A stretch of DNA of 64,000 bases from Paracentrotus lividus. Its lineage: Eukaryota; Echinodermata; Echinoidea; Camarodonta; Echinidae. This document shows, one piece after another, positions 13,357 to 24,872 of this stretch. Made by a program: the position numbers and the translations under genes. The stretch's first letter is position 1, and the number at the start of each line of letters is the position of its first letter. The stretch spans positions 19,189,357-19,253,356 of the forward strand of contig CALNVZ010000174.1 in the NCBI GenBank assembly GCA_940671915.1, in the 5' to 3' direction. Under the pieces are notes generated by a model. It did no database searches and had not been told where the DNA came from. It saw only the letters and a list, made by a program, of their open reading frames with translations.

Positions 13357-14652
13357 TTCTGGCATAAATTACATAAATCAATCAAACAATCATTTGGAAG
13401 GCCAATTTTAAGAGAAGTAAAATCACTGCCAATAGTGGGCATGAGATCTGCTCTTACTGTCAAATTCAAATTTTCACAAATATTCAACATCTAAATAATA
13501 GGTGTAATGGTGCAATTGCTTGTTTTCAGATGTTTCATAAGAGATCAATGTGGTTGAGATCATTGAATCATACCAAAATTATTACCAAACTTTAATGCCA
13601 TTTCTTTGCTCTGAGTGAACCAAAGCAAGACGACCCACAAGTACTTTTCTTCCCTATTCCATGGACGTTACTGTGGAAGAAGAAATTGGGACGCACTTAA
13701 AAATGGGATATTTGACAGGGATGTTTACTAGTCTTCTCCTGTGTCTACACTCTAGGGCAAGTAGGCTTCATCAGGGATGGCAACTCAGGCAAATTCAATT
13801 TCCATTGATGCATCGAGGTCTCTTCTAATGAATTATTTGCTCTGTTTGTTTCTTAATCTTGGCGGCTCTGACAGCAGTCTGGCTAACTACCCAAGAAGTT
13901 CATGGCGTGATCCTGTATTTCCTTGCCTCATCGGTCGGAACGGAAGAATTTAAGTCATGGGATCTGTAAACGTGCAGAGTCACTTCAAAGACTTGATGAC
14001 TTTGCCTAATCGATAATGGGATCTAATTGTATGTGCAATGAGGAACGTTCTCTTCCCCAAGCAAATTAAAACTGTTGCCATGTTTACCATGACAACATTC
14101 AAGATAGTCCATTCAATGTCTTGTCACGCACATATGCTTCAAACATGCATTGAATGAAGAAATGAAGAAAAGTCTTTGCAAACAGATCTTTCATTAAAAA
14201 ATAAGGGAATCAAATATTATTATACTATATAGCATAATTCATCCTAAATAGATGAATTTGGGTTAGGGGATTGAATGCCCTCATTCCGTGAGTGCACATT
14301 CATATGTTAAACAGGACAGTACAAACTGAATGCCCTCGATCCTGCATACATACAATGTTCTTTGCAGGCAGGTCTTGGGCATGCATACACTCCCTCTATC
14401 TTATACCTCAGCTAAAATGCCAAATGTCATCCCCATTGAAGCGGGCATATATGTGCCAAGGGCTTGTTGCTTTCTGCAATAGCATGTTGGTCTACTCCAT
14501 AATCCAAACAATTTCAAGAAAATCAGAGTATCTTATTAAATCTGTATGGAGTCATAATAGTGATATAAATGTATGGCCTACATGTATCATTGAGACAAAT
14601 GATGATGTGAAAATGAGTGTGGGTGCAGTTAAGATTAAGGGAGGGGTGAATA

Positions 14653-14800
14653 CTGTATAAGCCAATATTTTCGCGTACAGATATTTTCGCGATTTCGGAC
14701 TAATTGGGGAAATTCGCGAGAGCAAAATTTCGCGATTTTGGTGATGACTTCATTACTATAAATAGCCTTGTACTGAAGAGGAAATTTTCGCGATGACCGA
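14653..14800. repeat. CpG-containing interspersed repeat (TTTTCGCGATTT type)
   Basis: Multiple TTTTCGCG motifs lie within about 150 bp that starts ATAAGCCAATATTTTCGCG. A diverged copy of the same layout is at 20757-20885, where most CG pairs have become TG or CA. It is non-coding and its superfamily is unknown to me. Confidence 0.6.
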
Positions 14801-16036
14801 CATTGTACATTGTACATGTACTAGTGTAGTTTCAACAAAATGTTAATTAAAGCTGTTAAATATGAAGAGAAGATTGGGAAGATTGTTAAAGAAATCTCAT
14901 TCATTTTGTTGTTGTTGCCTGCTTAATTTTTCATATATTTAGATTTGTAATGAAAGGATTATGAAACGATGCAAAGATGTCAGTTGAAATGGACTTGACA
15001 AGGGGGTGGAGTATGGATTGAAGATGATTTTAGACCAGGTATCACCAAAGGGTACATCGATGGAAATCTTATGAAACCAGGGTTGTATATTTAGAAAACA
15101 TTGCCTTGTATTTAGCCTTGAACAAGTACCATTGGTTCTTCTTCAACAAGAGTCACTTCAAACAGAACCTGCTGATGCATTACATTCTCTTTAGGTCTTG
15201 CTTGAGGCTGGAATAATAAATGTGTTAACACAGTGACTCAAGACAGTGGTTCGACACTCAAATTGTGTTGGACACTACAATTTTATGTTGTGTAAACAGG
15301 ATCGATGTGATCCGCGAATCAAGCTCAACATGCCTGTTTGGTCCGCTAGGATCGCAGGTTTTGATCCGGAAAGTTCTACTCTGTGTTGAACTCGATAACC
15401 TTGAGGTCAGTGGCGTAATTCAGCTAACGTCACAACAAGCAATACTGACACCCCGCTACTTCCGTTCATGATCTGGCACCCGTGTTAAACTCGCCTTTTT
15501 TGTTCTTGATAGACATGATCACAGGTTCACTCTTTGCAGTGTTGCACCTTTTCTCAGGATTCGAAAAGCGAGCTGACACTGTGTAAATGGAGTGTATTAA
15601 AGTTTATATGCCCCTTTCATATTCACTTCAGTAGAAGTAAAAGAGAAAATTCCTCAGGATTTATTTGTGTAGGGGAAACCGGGGATGGAAGTTACACGGT
15701 CAGTTGTTACAGTTCTCAGTGTGCTAAGCTGGAACAAGAGAGGATGTGCTAACTGGCATCTATATACAGCCTACACATAGCTGTGATGAACTGCCGGTCG
15801 TGAGGTTTCTCCATTGTTTTATTAAAAAGTAAATCAACAAAAACCATTTTTTTACAGTTCAAAGTAAATTTTTGACAAAAATTGAAATTTGTAATAGCTC
15901 TTACAACTGAAGGCACATGATGATAGTCTGGTATTGTAAATATAGTACATGCATGTCACTAATATACCCCCTAGCCATGCCGTGTAATTCTGCCTAATGA
16001 CTGTGCTACAGTTGATTTCTGTGTGTAAAATCACCC

Positions 16037-16345
16037 ATGGGGTAGGTTGTTACAACAACCAACCCCATGTCGATGTAACAACTTACCCCAATTACATTAC
16101 ATATGTAAAATTACGTTTTGTCTCGATTTTCAGGTGTTAATATTTTTATGTTTCTATTATTACTTTTGTCTATTTTAGAGCTCTACTTGATCTACTGTTA
16201 ACGATGTCAAGAAACTGGAAAGTTGAAACATAAGTATGGTATAAGACATTTACACATTGTCAACTTACCCCGTATGTTTACATATTGTAACAATTTACCC
16301 CGTATGGTGTAACAACCTACCCCGTATAGGTTGTTACAAAAAAAT
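16037..16345. repeat. Inverted and direct GTAACAACCTACCCC repeats
   Basis: GGGGTAGGTTGTTACA appears next to its own complement at 16040-16070. Further copies of GTAACAACTTACCCC and GTAACAATTTACCCC follow to 16325, and the block closes with GTATAGGTTGTTACA. It is probably a short foldback mobile element, with the palindromic ends seen directly. No target duplication was resolved. Confidence 0.55.
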
Positions 16346-16575
16346 GTCTTCACTAATTAAGCTGTAGTTAATCAGTGTTACATGTTTTCAAGTTTTATAT
16401 GCCTCTGGTTTTAGCCAACATAATAGGCTAACTACGAACCCAAGATGGAGTGCGTGAGTTCTTTCATTAGAATTATCTGGCCCAAAATGTGAATTTTGTA
16501 ACGTCCATCCCCTATAATTCTTCTCTTCTCAGAGCTATTACAGACCTTACGTGAGGTAAATCAGTCTAAACTCTC

Positions 16576-17000
16576 ATGGGTTTATTTTACTGGTTATGCC
16601 CTTTCACATTCACTACCCTACATGGTAGAGTTTTGAAAAAAGTTATACCCTTTTCATATCCACTCTCAAAGAGGAGTGGGTCCGAAGTCAGCTACATGCA
16701 TGCTATCCAAAGAGGGTTGTGTCCAGGTGTCCCTTTCATAATCAGTTCAAAAGAGGATTGGGACCAGACATTTAAATATTAATTCCCATAGAATGTACAA
16801 TCCATATGAATTATACCCTTTTCATATTCACTTCGGAAGAGAGTTGAGTTGAGGATAAGTTACAATTTTTTTTTTTTTTTTCCGAAGAGGGTTATATTTG
16901 TAATACTTTCTGCCTCTTTCATACTTGTATTAATTTCCAAAGAGATTTAAATCTATAATTCCTTTCATATTCATATTTAAAACAAGGAGGGCATGGTCAT
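16576..17000. repeat. Degenerate tandem repeat, CCTTTCATATTCACTTC unit
   Basis: A phrase like CCCTTTTCATATTCACTTC followed by AAAGAGGG recurs about six times with variable spacing of roughly 60-100 bp, interrupted by a T run at 16865-16882. A lone related phrase is at 15612-15633. The units are too diverged to fix an exact period by eye. Confidence 0.5.
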
Positions 17001-17574
17001 AACCCCATAACAAATGAAACGGTTTAAGCATCACTTCACTCCTGGCTTGGACTCAAATTCTCCGTCATGAACACGCTACCTTCTTGTAAGGATTGCATGT
17101 GTGGAAACTATTCACATCAGATATGAATGATATGCGCATTATTTGGTGAGGATCTTTATATTTCCTCATGCACTGTATATTTTACAGCAGAATAGCGGTA
17201 TAATGTCAGTAAGCATTTAGAGAGGTATATAACCTAAGGTGTAAAACCGTGAAAGGAAATTTGTACAGCTGAGAAAATGTACTCTGGCAGCTTAAAACAT
17301 AAAATGTCACATTATTTTGGCAGTAGATCAAGTAAGAAGAACCGCTGCTAGTCACTTCAGACTTGACAGTACATGTAGGTGTACTTTATCAGCTTGAAAT
17401 TAAGAGTTATATGAACAGAGTGTTTCAAATAAATTGTGTGAAACTTTTCTCTATTTTTAAAAACCATTTAATCAGGAATCATTATGAAAAAGTGATATAT
17501 ATTGATGATATTGATTTTGATGATTTTTGCATTTAGATCAAAACAAATAGATGTCAAACAATTAGGCCAGGTAC

Positions 17575-18160
17575 ATGTTAAATGACAATGCGTATTCGGC
17601 CTGTACCAGCCACCACGCATCTTCCTCAGACTGTTGTGTATTAAAGATGTATCATAATTCTGACGAACTCAGTCATGCTAGTGAAATGCTGGATGACAAT
17701 GTGAATGTGGATTCAGCCAACGCGCATCTTTCTCAAAGACTGTTGTGTATTAAAAATGTATCATAATTCTGACAAACACCGTCATTCTAGTGAAAAGTTG
17801 GATGACAATGTAAATGTCACTTCAACCACTGAGTAGCTTCCTCAAAGACTGCTGTGTAAAATTCATCATAATGTTAACACACACAGTCATTCTAGTGAAA
17901 AGTTGGATGACAACGTGAATGATGCTTCAGCCACCAAGCATCTGTACTGCATAAAATAATGCTAACTCACTGTCCATCCAGTGAAAAGTTGGATGACTAT
18001 GTGAACATGGCATCTGTCAGCCACAGAGAATCTCCTTTGAAAACTGTGTAGAATGCATCATAATGCTATTAACACAGTCAGTCTAGTGACATGTTGAATG
18101 ACAATGTGAACGTGGCATCTGTCAGCCACGGAGCATCTCCTTTGAAGACTGTGTAAAATG
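17575..18160. repeat. Minisatellite, about 85-118 bp units, about six copies
   Basis: Units begin near GGATGACAATGTGAATGTGG at 17691, 17801, 17906, 17991 and 18097, with an earlier partial unit at 17580. Each continues with a TCAGCCAC segment, then CTCAAAGACTGTGT and CATCATAATG. The open reading frame across 17575-17766 comes from the repeat and is not taken as a gene. Confidence 0.75.
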
Positions 18161-19030
18161 CATCACTCTCTGCGCTCTGCTCATCGCACCGTCAAATGTG
18201 AATGCCTTTCTGCTAGGAGCATGCATGACCGACTCCAACATCAATCTCTCCAGACATTGCAATTGGTTTATACCTCTCAATGCAATTTCATACCTATTTC
18301 AATGCTTCTCTAATTCAGTTACGCAAAGTCAATCCCTGTGCGTGGGGGTATTTCATAAGGTCATTATTGCCGAGATAGATGTATAAATTTGAAGGGATTG
18401 CATTGTCTAAACAAGGGTAGATAATGAAAATCTCAAATCATGCAAAATATGTTTTGTTGCCAACCAGTCGAAAATTATTCTGGTTTTAGTGTCATCAATG
18501 GATGTCCTTGTATTCAATCAACTGCCTGCAATATAAGTAATTGACTGACATTATAGTCATGCATTATTAATCTTTAATTTTGATAAAAAAATAACAAATT
18601 ATTTGTTTGGATGTTCAAACCAATTTATCGTCAATTTATTATTTTTTTTTTTATGACAGTAGTTATGATTTCTGGTAACTTTTTTAAAATTTAATAAAAC
18701 TTATATTAGTATAGACTTCATATCAGTGGCCTGAACTGTGGATTTATAACGCTGGCTATTATCAAAGACAGAAATTTACCACTTGAGCAACTATATGCCT
18801 CTTGTACGCAATACTTCGTGAAAAATTTGTTAATTGATGGAAATAGCTGAAAAGGTCATTCTGTTGTGAATGTTAGACATTGATCGAATCAAACATGATG
18901 AATCAAAGCTGCTCATTCGACATCACTAGCTTCTTGTATTAATCTTGTTTTACCTGATGCATGAATGTTTTACCACATTTTGATATCTGATTCAAATATT
19001 TTGTATTAAAAATCTGTACTTACCATGTAA

Positions 19031-19200
19031 GGTACCTTCCCAAAAGTTAAAGCCGCGGCCCGCTGCGTGAACGCCGCACTGCGGGCAAATAGGCAGAATA
19101 TACCGTTCCCCTAGTATTATTCTTCCATTGACTTAATTATAAAGCGCCGCTGTGCGGCGTTCACGCAGCGGGCCGCGGCTTTAACTTTTGGGAAGGTACC
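19031..19200. mobile_element. Foldback MITE with perfect 49 bp arms
   Basis: The first 49 bases, starting GGTACCTTCCCAAAAG, are exactly repeated in inverted orientation at the other end, around a loop of about 70 bp. TAA flanks both sides (19028-19030 and 19201-19203). A 3-bp TAA duplication is typical of PIF/Harbinger transposons, so that superfamily is inferred. The intact arms suggest recent insertion. Confidence 0.8.
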
Positions 19201-20044
19201 TAAGGGCCAAAACATTGTTGAAAATGAACAAGTTGATTAGTTAATATAAGTTTATTTGGGGAGGGGGGTGGGGGAGGACTTTGATTTTGATAGGAAAGGT
19301 TAGAAGGATAATTCCTGAAAAAAAAAATTATGAACATACAAATTTTGCTGTGGAAATAAAAAACCACAGTTCATGATGAATTATTACATAGGAATTAAAT
19401 ATTCATTTTGCACAAAATATGAACTGGTATTGAGTCACGATGATATGAGCCAAATTTATTTCTTTGCTAATTTCATATTTCCCCTTTTATATGTCTTGCC
19501 TGGTTCCTTTTATATAGGCTATACAGTCTGTGTCAAAAAAAATGGTACAGTCGGGGAAAATATAATTTAGGTGTGAAATCTTTTCAAATAATATGTATTT
19601 GTGTTATCAAATTAAAGCCAAAAGATTTTTCTTGCTGATGCGCTTTGTTCTGTATAATTTGCTTTCGTAGAACAAAAGTTATGCTAAATTTTATGCGACG
19701 AGGGACAAATCGAAATTGCGCACCTCTTGTTCTGGAGCGCTGAATTCATGGCCAATTTGCAAAATCTAGACAAAGGCATGGGAAGGCGTGCAAAAAATTT
19801 ATTTTTCTTGATTGTAGAAAACTAGTCATATGTCAAAAAGTACAGCACCAAATGTGAAGAAAAAAATTGCCAAAGAAAGTCTGATTTTCCTGCTTTATGA
19901 AAATACCAATCAATACCAGGTTGTGATTAATCTTCATACTGTAAAAAAATGTTTTCCACTTGTACCATTTTATTTGACACAGACTGTAGGTTAGAAGGAT
20001 ACTTCTTCCTCTTGCAGTACATGTATGACTTTGAGTTTCTAAGT

Positions 20045-20215
20045 CTACATGTATATGTGTTTTTCATCTCTTCCTCTCTTTTCTCCCTCCCTCCCTGCTT
20101 CCCTCCATACATTGCCCCCCCCCCACTCCATCTTCTTCCTCTCCCTTCCCTGTCTTCTTACCCAAAACCCTGTCTTTCTCTCCCTCTCTCCCCGTCTCCC
20201 TCCCTCTCACAATAT
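20045..20215 (+). repeat. Polypyrimidine (CT-rich) tract
   Basis: About 170 bp composed almost entirely of C and T, with repeated TCCCTCCCT phrases. The open frames across it, on both strands, arise from low complexity. It is not next to a splice acceptor of a recognised exon. Confidence 0.8.
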
Positions 20216-20756
20216 CGATTTCTTAATGCCTCTGAACTTTCTTATTATCTTTCATCCCAACTCTTTCATTGGTTTATAGGGAAGATCTTACCGGGAGTGG
20301 GAGCTAATCATAAATTTCATTATGGACACAGACGAGACCAATGAATATTAAAGCTCTCCCAAAGGGCAGGTATCTCTATCAGCTAGCTAGAGATTTATTA
20401 ATTCACATACATTTGGTCGATTCAGAAGCATGAAACACATGCGTTCGCCTGCCTCCCTCCATGTCGTGACCGAGTAGCATACAGTCTGTGAGTGTGTGGG
20501 TATGTGGGTAGGAGTGTGTGTGTATGTGGTAGATTATAAAGCCATGGTTGCATGTCTCTAATGTTAGGTTACTCACATGATAATGTTCAAGCTTCATGAG
20601 CAGATACTGCTTAAATTTTACAGTAAAATACATAGATTGTTGTTTCTGTTCAAAATGTAAAGGATTATCACAATGTATATTGTACTTCTCAACATATTGC
20701 CACACCCCACTCTTTTATATTTCTTGCACAGTATTTATTTGAATTCTTCTCTATCT

Positions 20757-20885
20757 GTATAAGCCAGAGTTTTTGTGGTTTTGGATTAAATGAGGAAATT
20801 TACAAGAGCATAACTTTGCAATATATGTGATGATTTTATAGATTTCCTTAATTATTGTAGTGGAAATTTTCCTGAGGACTGACTC
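20757..20885. repeat. Decayed copy of the 14653-14800 repeat
   Basis: It begins TGTATAAGCCAGAGTTTTTG and keeps the order of segments of the earlier copy: GGATTAAATGAGGAAATT, GAGCATAACTTTGC, GTGATGATTTT. CG pairs are replaced by TG or CA, as expected from methylation-driven decay. Non-coding. Confidence 0.5.
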
Positions 20886-20977
20886 ATAAAAAACTTAAAA
20901 AATATATCAATTGCAAAAATAACACTTATAGGCATACATTGTATTGTGATTACATTTGGTCATATTCAAACTAAGTG

Positions 20978-21470
20978 GGACATTTAGCTGAAATTTCAAT
21001 GTGGCACTGTGCCTTTGAAAGTGCAAATTAGGATCTGAAATCGACACAAAGGCTTCTTTACAATGCAACCAATTATTTAAGTTCAAACATTATGGCCCAA
21101 ATTTACAAAGGAGGATTCTGCAAAACCCACGGATCCGTGGATCCGTGGGTTTTTTAATCGACGGCTCCACGGATCCACCAGTTTATGATTCACCAACAGT
21201 TGACCCAAATTATGACGTTTTATGACACTGTGGATCTGTAGATTCAGTTGAGTCCACCTTTGTGAATACCATATTGAAAATCTTAGGTCCAACCCTAGGT
21301 TAAACCCGGGGTGGAAACCATGGATTTTGCAGAATCCACCTTTGTGAATTTGGGCCTATGTGATCCAGTTTTCTTACGCTGAATAATTGATCAAACAGGA
21401 ATTTGCACATGTAGGACTATGGTGCTTTAAATGCCTGTTTTTCTTATATCTAGTCACTTTTTTCAGATTT
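20978..21470. mobile_element. Truncated family B transposon copy, interrupted
   Basis: Segments 20978-21093 and 21360-21467 match consecutive parts of the family B elements at 7082-7846 and 50652-51415, for example CACAAAGGCTTCTTTACAAT and GCTGAATAATTGATCAAAC. They are split by the element at 21094-21356. The terminal repeats are missing, so this copy is incomplete and older than the insertion. Confidence 0.75.
21094..21356. mobile_element. MITE inserted in the family B copy (263 bp)
   Basis: It starts GGCCCAAATTTACAAAGG and ends CCTTTGTGAATTTGGGCC, with both ends running on through GGATTCTGCAAAA and its partner. TAT lies on both sides (21091-21093 and 21357-21359). Internal GGATCCGTGG phrases add further hairpins. 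Removing the element restores continuity of the surrounding transposon, which supports the borders. Confidence 0.8.
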
Positions 21471-21478
21471 TTTTTGTT

Positions 21479-22250
21479 TTTATGCCTCCGCCACCGAAGG
21501 TGGTGCCGGAGGCATCATGTTTTCGGGTTGTCCGTCCGTCCGTATGTCTGTACGTCTGTACGTCCGTAGGTCCCGTTTGCTCGTTATCGCGATATCTCAA
21601 GAACTGTTTGAGATATGAACTTGAAACTTAGGGAGAGTATGTATCATCATAGAAATACGATGTGAGTAGATTTTGGAGTATGTAGGTCAAAGGTCAAGGG
21701 TCACAGAGGTCAAATGGTTAAATTCCATGTAAATAAGTTTGTTATCGCGATATCTTGAAAACTAGTTGAGATATTAGCTTCAAACTTGTGGGTAGTATGT
21801 ATCACCATCACCATAGGAAGATGATCTGATTAGGTTTTGGAGTATGTACATGTAGGTCAAAGGTCAAGGGTCACAAAGGTCAAAATGTTAAATCCCATTT
21901 ATCTCAAGAACCAGTTGAGATATGAGCTTCTAAATTAGGGGTAGCATGTATCATCATTGGAAGATGATATGATTAAATTTTGGAGTGTGTAGGTCAAAGG
22001 TCAAGGGCCACAGAGGTCAACTTGTTTAATCCCATTTATCTCAAGAACCAGTTGAGATATGAGCTTTAGACTTTAATAGGGGTAGTATGTATCACCATAG
22101 GAAGATGATTTGATTAGATTTTGGAGTATGTAGGTCAAAGGTCAAGGGTCACAGAGGTCAAAATGTTAAATTTCATGTACAGAGTTGTGCCATATGCCAA
22201 TGTGCTATATATTTCTGATCTGGCAATGGCGGAGGCATATATTTCGACCG
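21479..22250. mobile_element. Helentron-associated-like element with about 125 bp tandem core
   Basis: The left end is a hairpin: ATGCCTCCGCC and GGCGGAGGCAT-related arms at 21481-21514. Next come a GTCC-rich simple tract (21530-21570), four to five core units carrying TAGGTCAAAGGTCAAGGGTC, and a closing GGCGGAGGCATAT near 22228-22240. This layout (short inverted ends, hairpin, microsatellite, tandem core) is known for Helentron-associated elements such as the oyster pearl family. The assignment is by structure only. Confidence 0.6.
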
Positions 22251-23155
22251 CGCGCGTTCGAGGATTCATCTTGTTTACTCTAACATGGCATATACACACA
22301 GGTAATTTCGATCTAGTTATTTACTTGAATTGTTGCATTTAAGGCACTGGTCGTGTCACTAACGTTTAGGATGTCATGTCAATCATGACACATAGAGGTG
22401 GACCATTTTCCACAGAGAGGGAATGATTGATAAGGACAATAAATGTCAAGAAAGGTCACTACTCATGTACATATTCATGTACATATACCATGGTACCCTT
22501 AGAGATCTACTTCCAAGGCACAAATCCAACCATAACCAATGATGGTCAGAAACTGATGTCTTTTTGTTTTTTTGTCGTGTCACTCACGCACTGGTTTTTA
22601 ATCATAATTTCCAGGACCAATTGTCAAATTCATATCCAACTAGTAATGACACATGCCACTCCTACATTATACATAATATGGTAGTCATGATCCATTCATA
22701 ACCTACAAGTGCAAAGATATGCTCATGTTTGAATATGACCACTTACAAAAAATGTCTGTTTTGAAACAAAAATAAGAATGAAAGTTTCACCAATTCTGCA
22801 TTTCTATTCCTGTGAAGAGATGTGATGATGGATCATGTTGATGACCTTTCAAAGGATAGGAGATCAATCATATCACAAATTTTCATGGAAACTTCTTGAT
22901 AAACATGTTGTTTTGCTGGAAATTATTATTTTGTTAAAAACCAGCTTCGTATCAAAATTGTTTTTTGGGTCCTTTGCAATTTATTTTAGTCAAATGAAAT
23001 CTATGTGTAATTCTTAAGTTCACTTCGGTGATTTTTAGGTTAGGTTTTGGTTACAATCTGTATAATTTTCGCTTTGATATAGGACAGGTAATCTAAAAAT
23101 TCTAGGAGAGGATTTTCACAGCTTATTGTTTTCTCTTTATCTCTTTTGAAACCAG

Positions 23156-23312
23156 AGCCCCCCAAGGAAAAAGTGTTTAGGGTACGAGAAAATGCAGTTC
23201 ACAAAAGACGAGGAGCTGTGAGGAGACGAGTTCACCAAGTCAATGGTCATAAATTCATGTCCACATTTCTGCGCCAACCCACATTCTGTTCCCATTGTCA
23301 GGACTTTATCTG
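23156..23312 (+). CDS. PRKCE: PKC epsilon-type exon 2 (pseudosubstrate, C1A start)
   Basis: 157 bp between ACCAG and GTAAGT, encoding residues 21-72. It contains the pseudosubstrate [11 protein letters not shown], with Ala41 where a substrate would have Ser or Thr; this basic segment holds the kinase inactive until lipid binding. C1A begins at His52 in VNGHKF and continues with PTFCSHC, the first zinc-binding Cys pair. The pseudosubstrate is nearly identical to that of vertebrate PKC epsilon. The exon enters in phase 1 and leaves with two bases of a Trp codon. Confidence 0.96.
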
Positions 23313-23527
23313 GTAAGTTTTTTATTAGAATATTTGATTTTTAACTACTTGTTCAGCAACAGCCTATAGAGCGATTTCACGTGACGTCATCATCTTCCTG
23401 CCGGCCATTGTGGTGGGCACGCTATCATTGCCCACCATGGTTACGTATACGTATTGCTGCACTAAAGGAGGTTTGAAGTTACTCGAGAAACTGTACTTAA
23501 TTGATATCGTAATTCTACAACAAAATC

Positions 23528-23630
23528 ATGGGAAGTTTCTGTTCAGTTGTTGGTTGTGGAAACAGGGCAGGAAGAGACAAAAATCTTTCTAGCGGCTGCC
23601 TGCAGCAATTACACGAGCGAGAAGGAGGTA
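23528..23630 (+). pseudogene. Broken THAP-domain N-terminal fragment, left arm
   Basis: The frame opens with ATG and runs into CSVVGCGNRAGRDK, the first half of a C2CH THAP DNA-binding finger. After the Lys the frame is off by one base. In the shifted frame the SF-Y-RLP signature can be followed, but a TAG replaces the Tyr. The Trp, the second Cys and the His of the finger are not found downstream. This is a fragment and not a working gene. Confidence 0.6.
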
Positions 23631-24003
23631 TTACTGCGGCGTGCAGAAGCGCGACTGAGGCCAGTAGTAGTCTTCGCCGTGACCACCCGCCCCGCCCGGT
23701 CCGAAGTAGGAAGTGTGTAGTTCGAGCTAGCATGTCGGAAAGATAACTCAGGCGGATCGAGCTAAAAACCGCAACAAAAAAAATCACTGTGATAAAGACA
23801 ATTATTATGTCACACATGTCGATTTCCTACCTGAAATAAAATGATATGAGCACGCATCCGAATATTCTTTGATAGCTCGAAATTCTGATTGATTGCAGCA
23901 AGCCATTCGTAGTAGGGCCTACACTAACTATACACAGCCCTGTTGCCGAAGGCGACGGGTTCGCGACGGGGGCTGGTCGGTTTTGACTTGCCGACGAGAA
24001 AGT

Positions 24004-24115
24004 TCAGATTTTTTTTCTCCTTCGATCTCGCGTAATTTCTGCAGGCAGCCGATAGTAAGATTTTTTGTCTCTTCCTGCCCTGTATCCACAACCAACAACT
24101 GAACAGAAATTGCCC
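24004..24115 (-). pseudogene. Broken THAP-domain N-terminal fragment, right arm
   Basis: On the - strand the reading GNFCSVVGCGYRAGRDK continues in frame through KSYYRLPAEITRDRRRKK before a stop. This is the best-preserved THAP half-finger in the window: the Cys pair and the aromatic-Arg-Leu-Pro signature are both present. The codon aligned with the left arm's ATG is GTG. It lacks the C-terminal half of the domain. Confidence 0.62.
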
Positions 24116-24872
24116 ACGATTTTGCTGTAGAAGTACAGTATAGTTTCTCGAGTAACTTCAAATCTGGCTTTAGTGCAGCAATACGTATACGTTGCCATGC
24201 TGTCAGTCGATTTGTATGCCTTCCAAGATGGCCGCTGCGCAGTGTTGCTAACAAAAATATGACGTCACTGGGAACGCTCTATAGAAGTCAAAAATCTGTT
24301 TGATTCCTGGTGGTCACTACAAACATTCTTCTTTCATTGCAATGATGGACATTCAAAGAAAATTAGAGAAAATGTCTCGGGTAGGGATTCATGTTCGTGA
24401 GATATGATACATTATTACCTGTATGAGGCGTTTTGGAGACAAGATATAAGCGCGTATTTTGTCTGCCTGATTGATTTGGATAAAAAAAATTACGTCACAA
24501 TGGCTCAGTGGTACGACAACGGGCCGTAATATTCATACACTCCTACTCCGCGATTCCCTATTGGGTTTGTGTACAAAATTGTCGGTCCGTAATATCCATA
24601 TTCACTGGTCAGGGGTCCTACGCGTAGTTCTAAGAAGATGATGCGCGTTAAGGTACAAAGAGTATAGACAATGGATACGCACAGAAACATTATTGCGTCA
24701 CAATGGTTTAGTATCATGTTAAAAAAAAATACGCGCCTGAATAACTACGTCACAGTGGTTCAGCTCAGAATGCTGAAGAAAAGAAAAACATCCCAAGAAA
24801 AAGTACCCAGTTTAAATCAAGCAAACTTATTTTAATATCTTTAAAATGTGGCTAATTGGGGTTAACAGGTAA

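Larger units (their letters stand above)
8607..23155 (+). other. Intron 1 of the window (14.5 kb)
   Basis: No additional exon could be supported here. The intron holds a hairpin-ended element at 13246-13356, an old CpG-rich repeat at 14653-14800 with a decayed copy at 20757-20885, direct and inverted TAACAACCTACCCC-type repeats at 16037-16345, degenerate tandem repeats at 16576-17000, a minisatellite at 17575-18160, a young foldback at 19031-19200, a polypyrimidine tract at 20045-20215 and a nested repeat block at 20978-22260. The 122-codon open stretch at 14292-14660 resembles no family I know. Confidence 0.75.
23364..24284. mobile_element. Foldback element with THAP-like coding fragments in both arms
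   Basis: The ends are inverted: CTATAGAGCG at 23364 and CGCTCTATAG ending at 24284, each next to TGACGTCA. The arms stay similar for about 300 bp. Each arm holds the start of a THAP zinc-finger domain facing inward: + strand from 23528 (SVVGCGNRAGRDK) and - strand ending near 24004 (CSVVGCGYRAGRDKKSYYRL). The THAP signature is C-x-x-x-x-C with NR, then SFYRLP, here SYYRLP. The + copy is frame-shifted with a stop inside this motif; the - copy lacks an ATG at the expected place and stops soon after. P-element-like transposases and host THAP genes are both possible sources. Confidence 0.7.

Noticed and set aside
14292-14660. 122-codon open frame on the + strand
   Set aside because: No family resemblance, no splice-site context, rich in Cys, His and Met as expected of random A+T-rich DNA, and it runs into the repeat at 14653.
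17575-18160. CRISPR-like regularly spaced repeat
   Set aside because: Whole units are similar, with no short repeat and unique spacer pattern, and the context is an animal intron. It is a minisatellite.
20049-20344. Ser/Pro/Leu-rich frames near 20.1 kb
   Set aside because: Translation of a polypyrimidine tract.
23928-24254. 108-codon - strand frame across the THAP-like arm
   Set aside because: The THAP residues lie in another frame; this one is a shadow with no recognisable motif.
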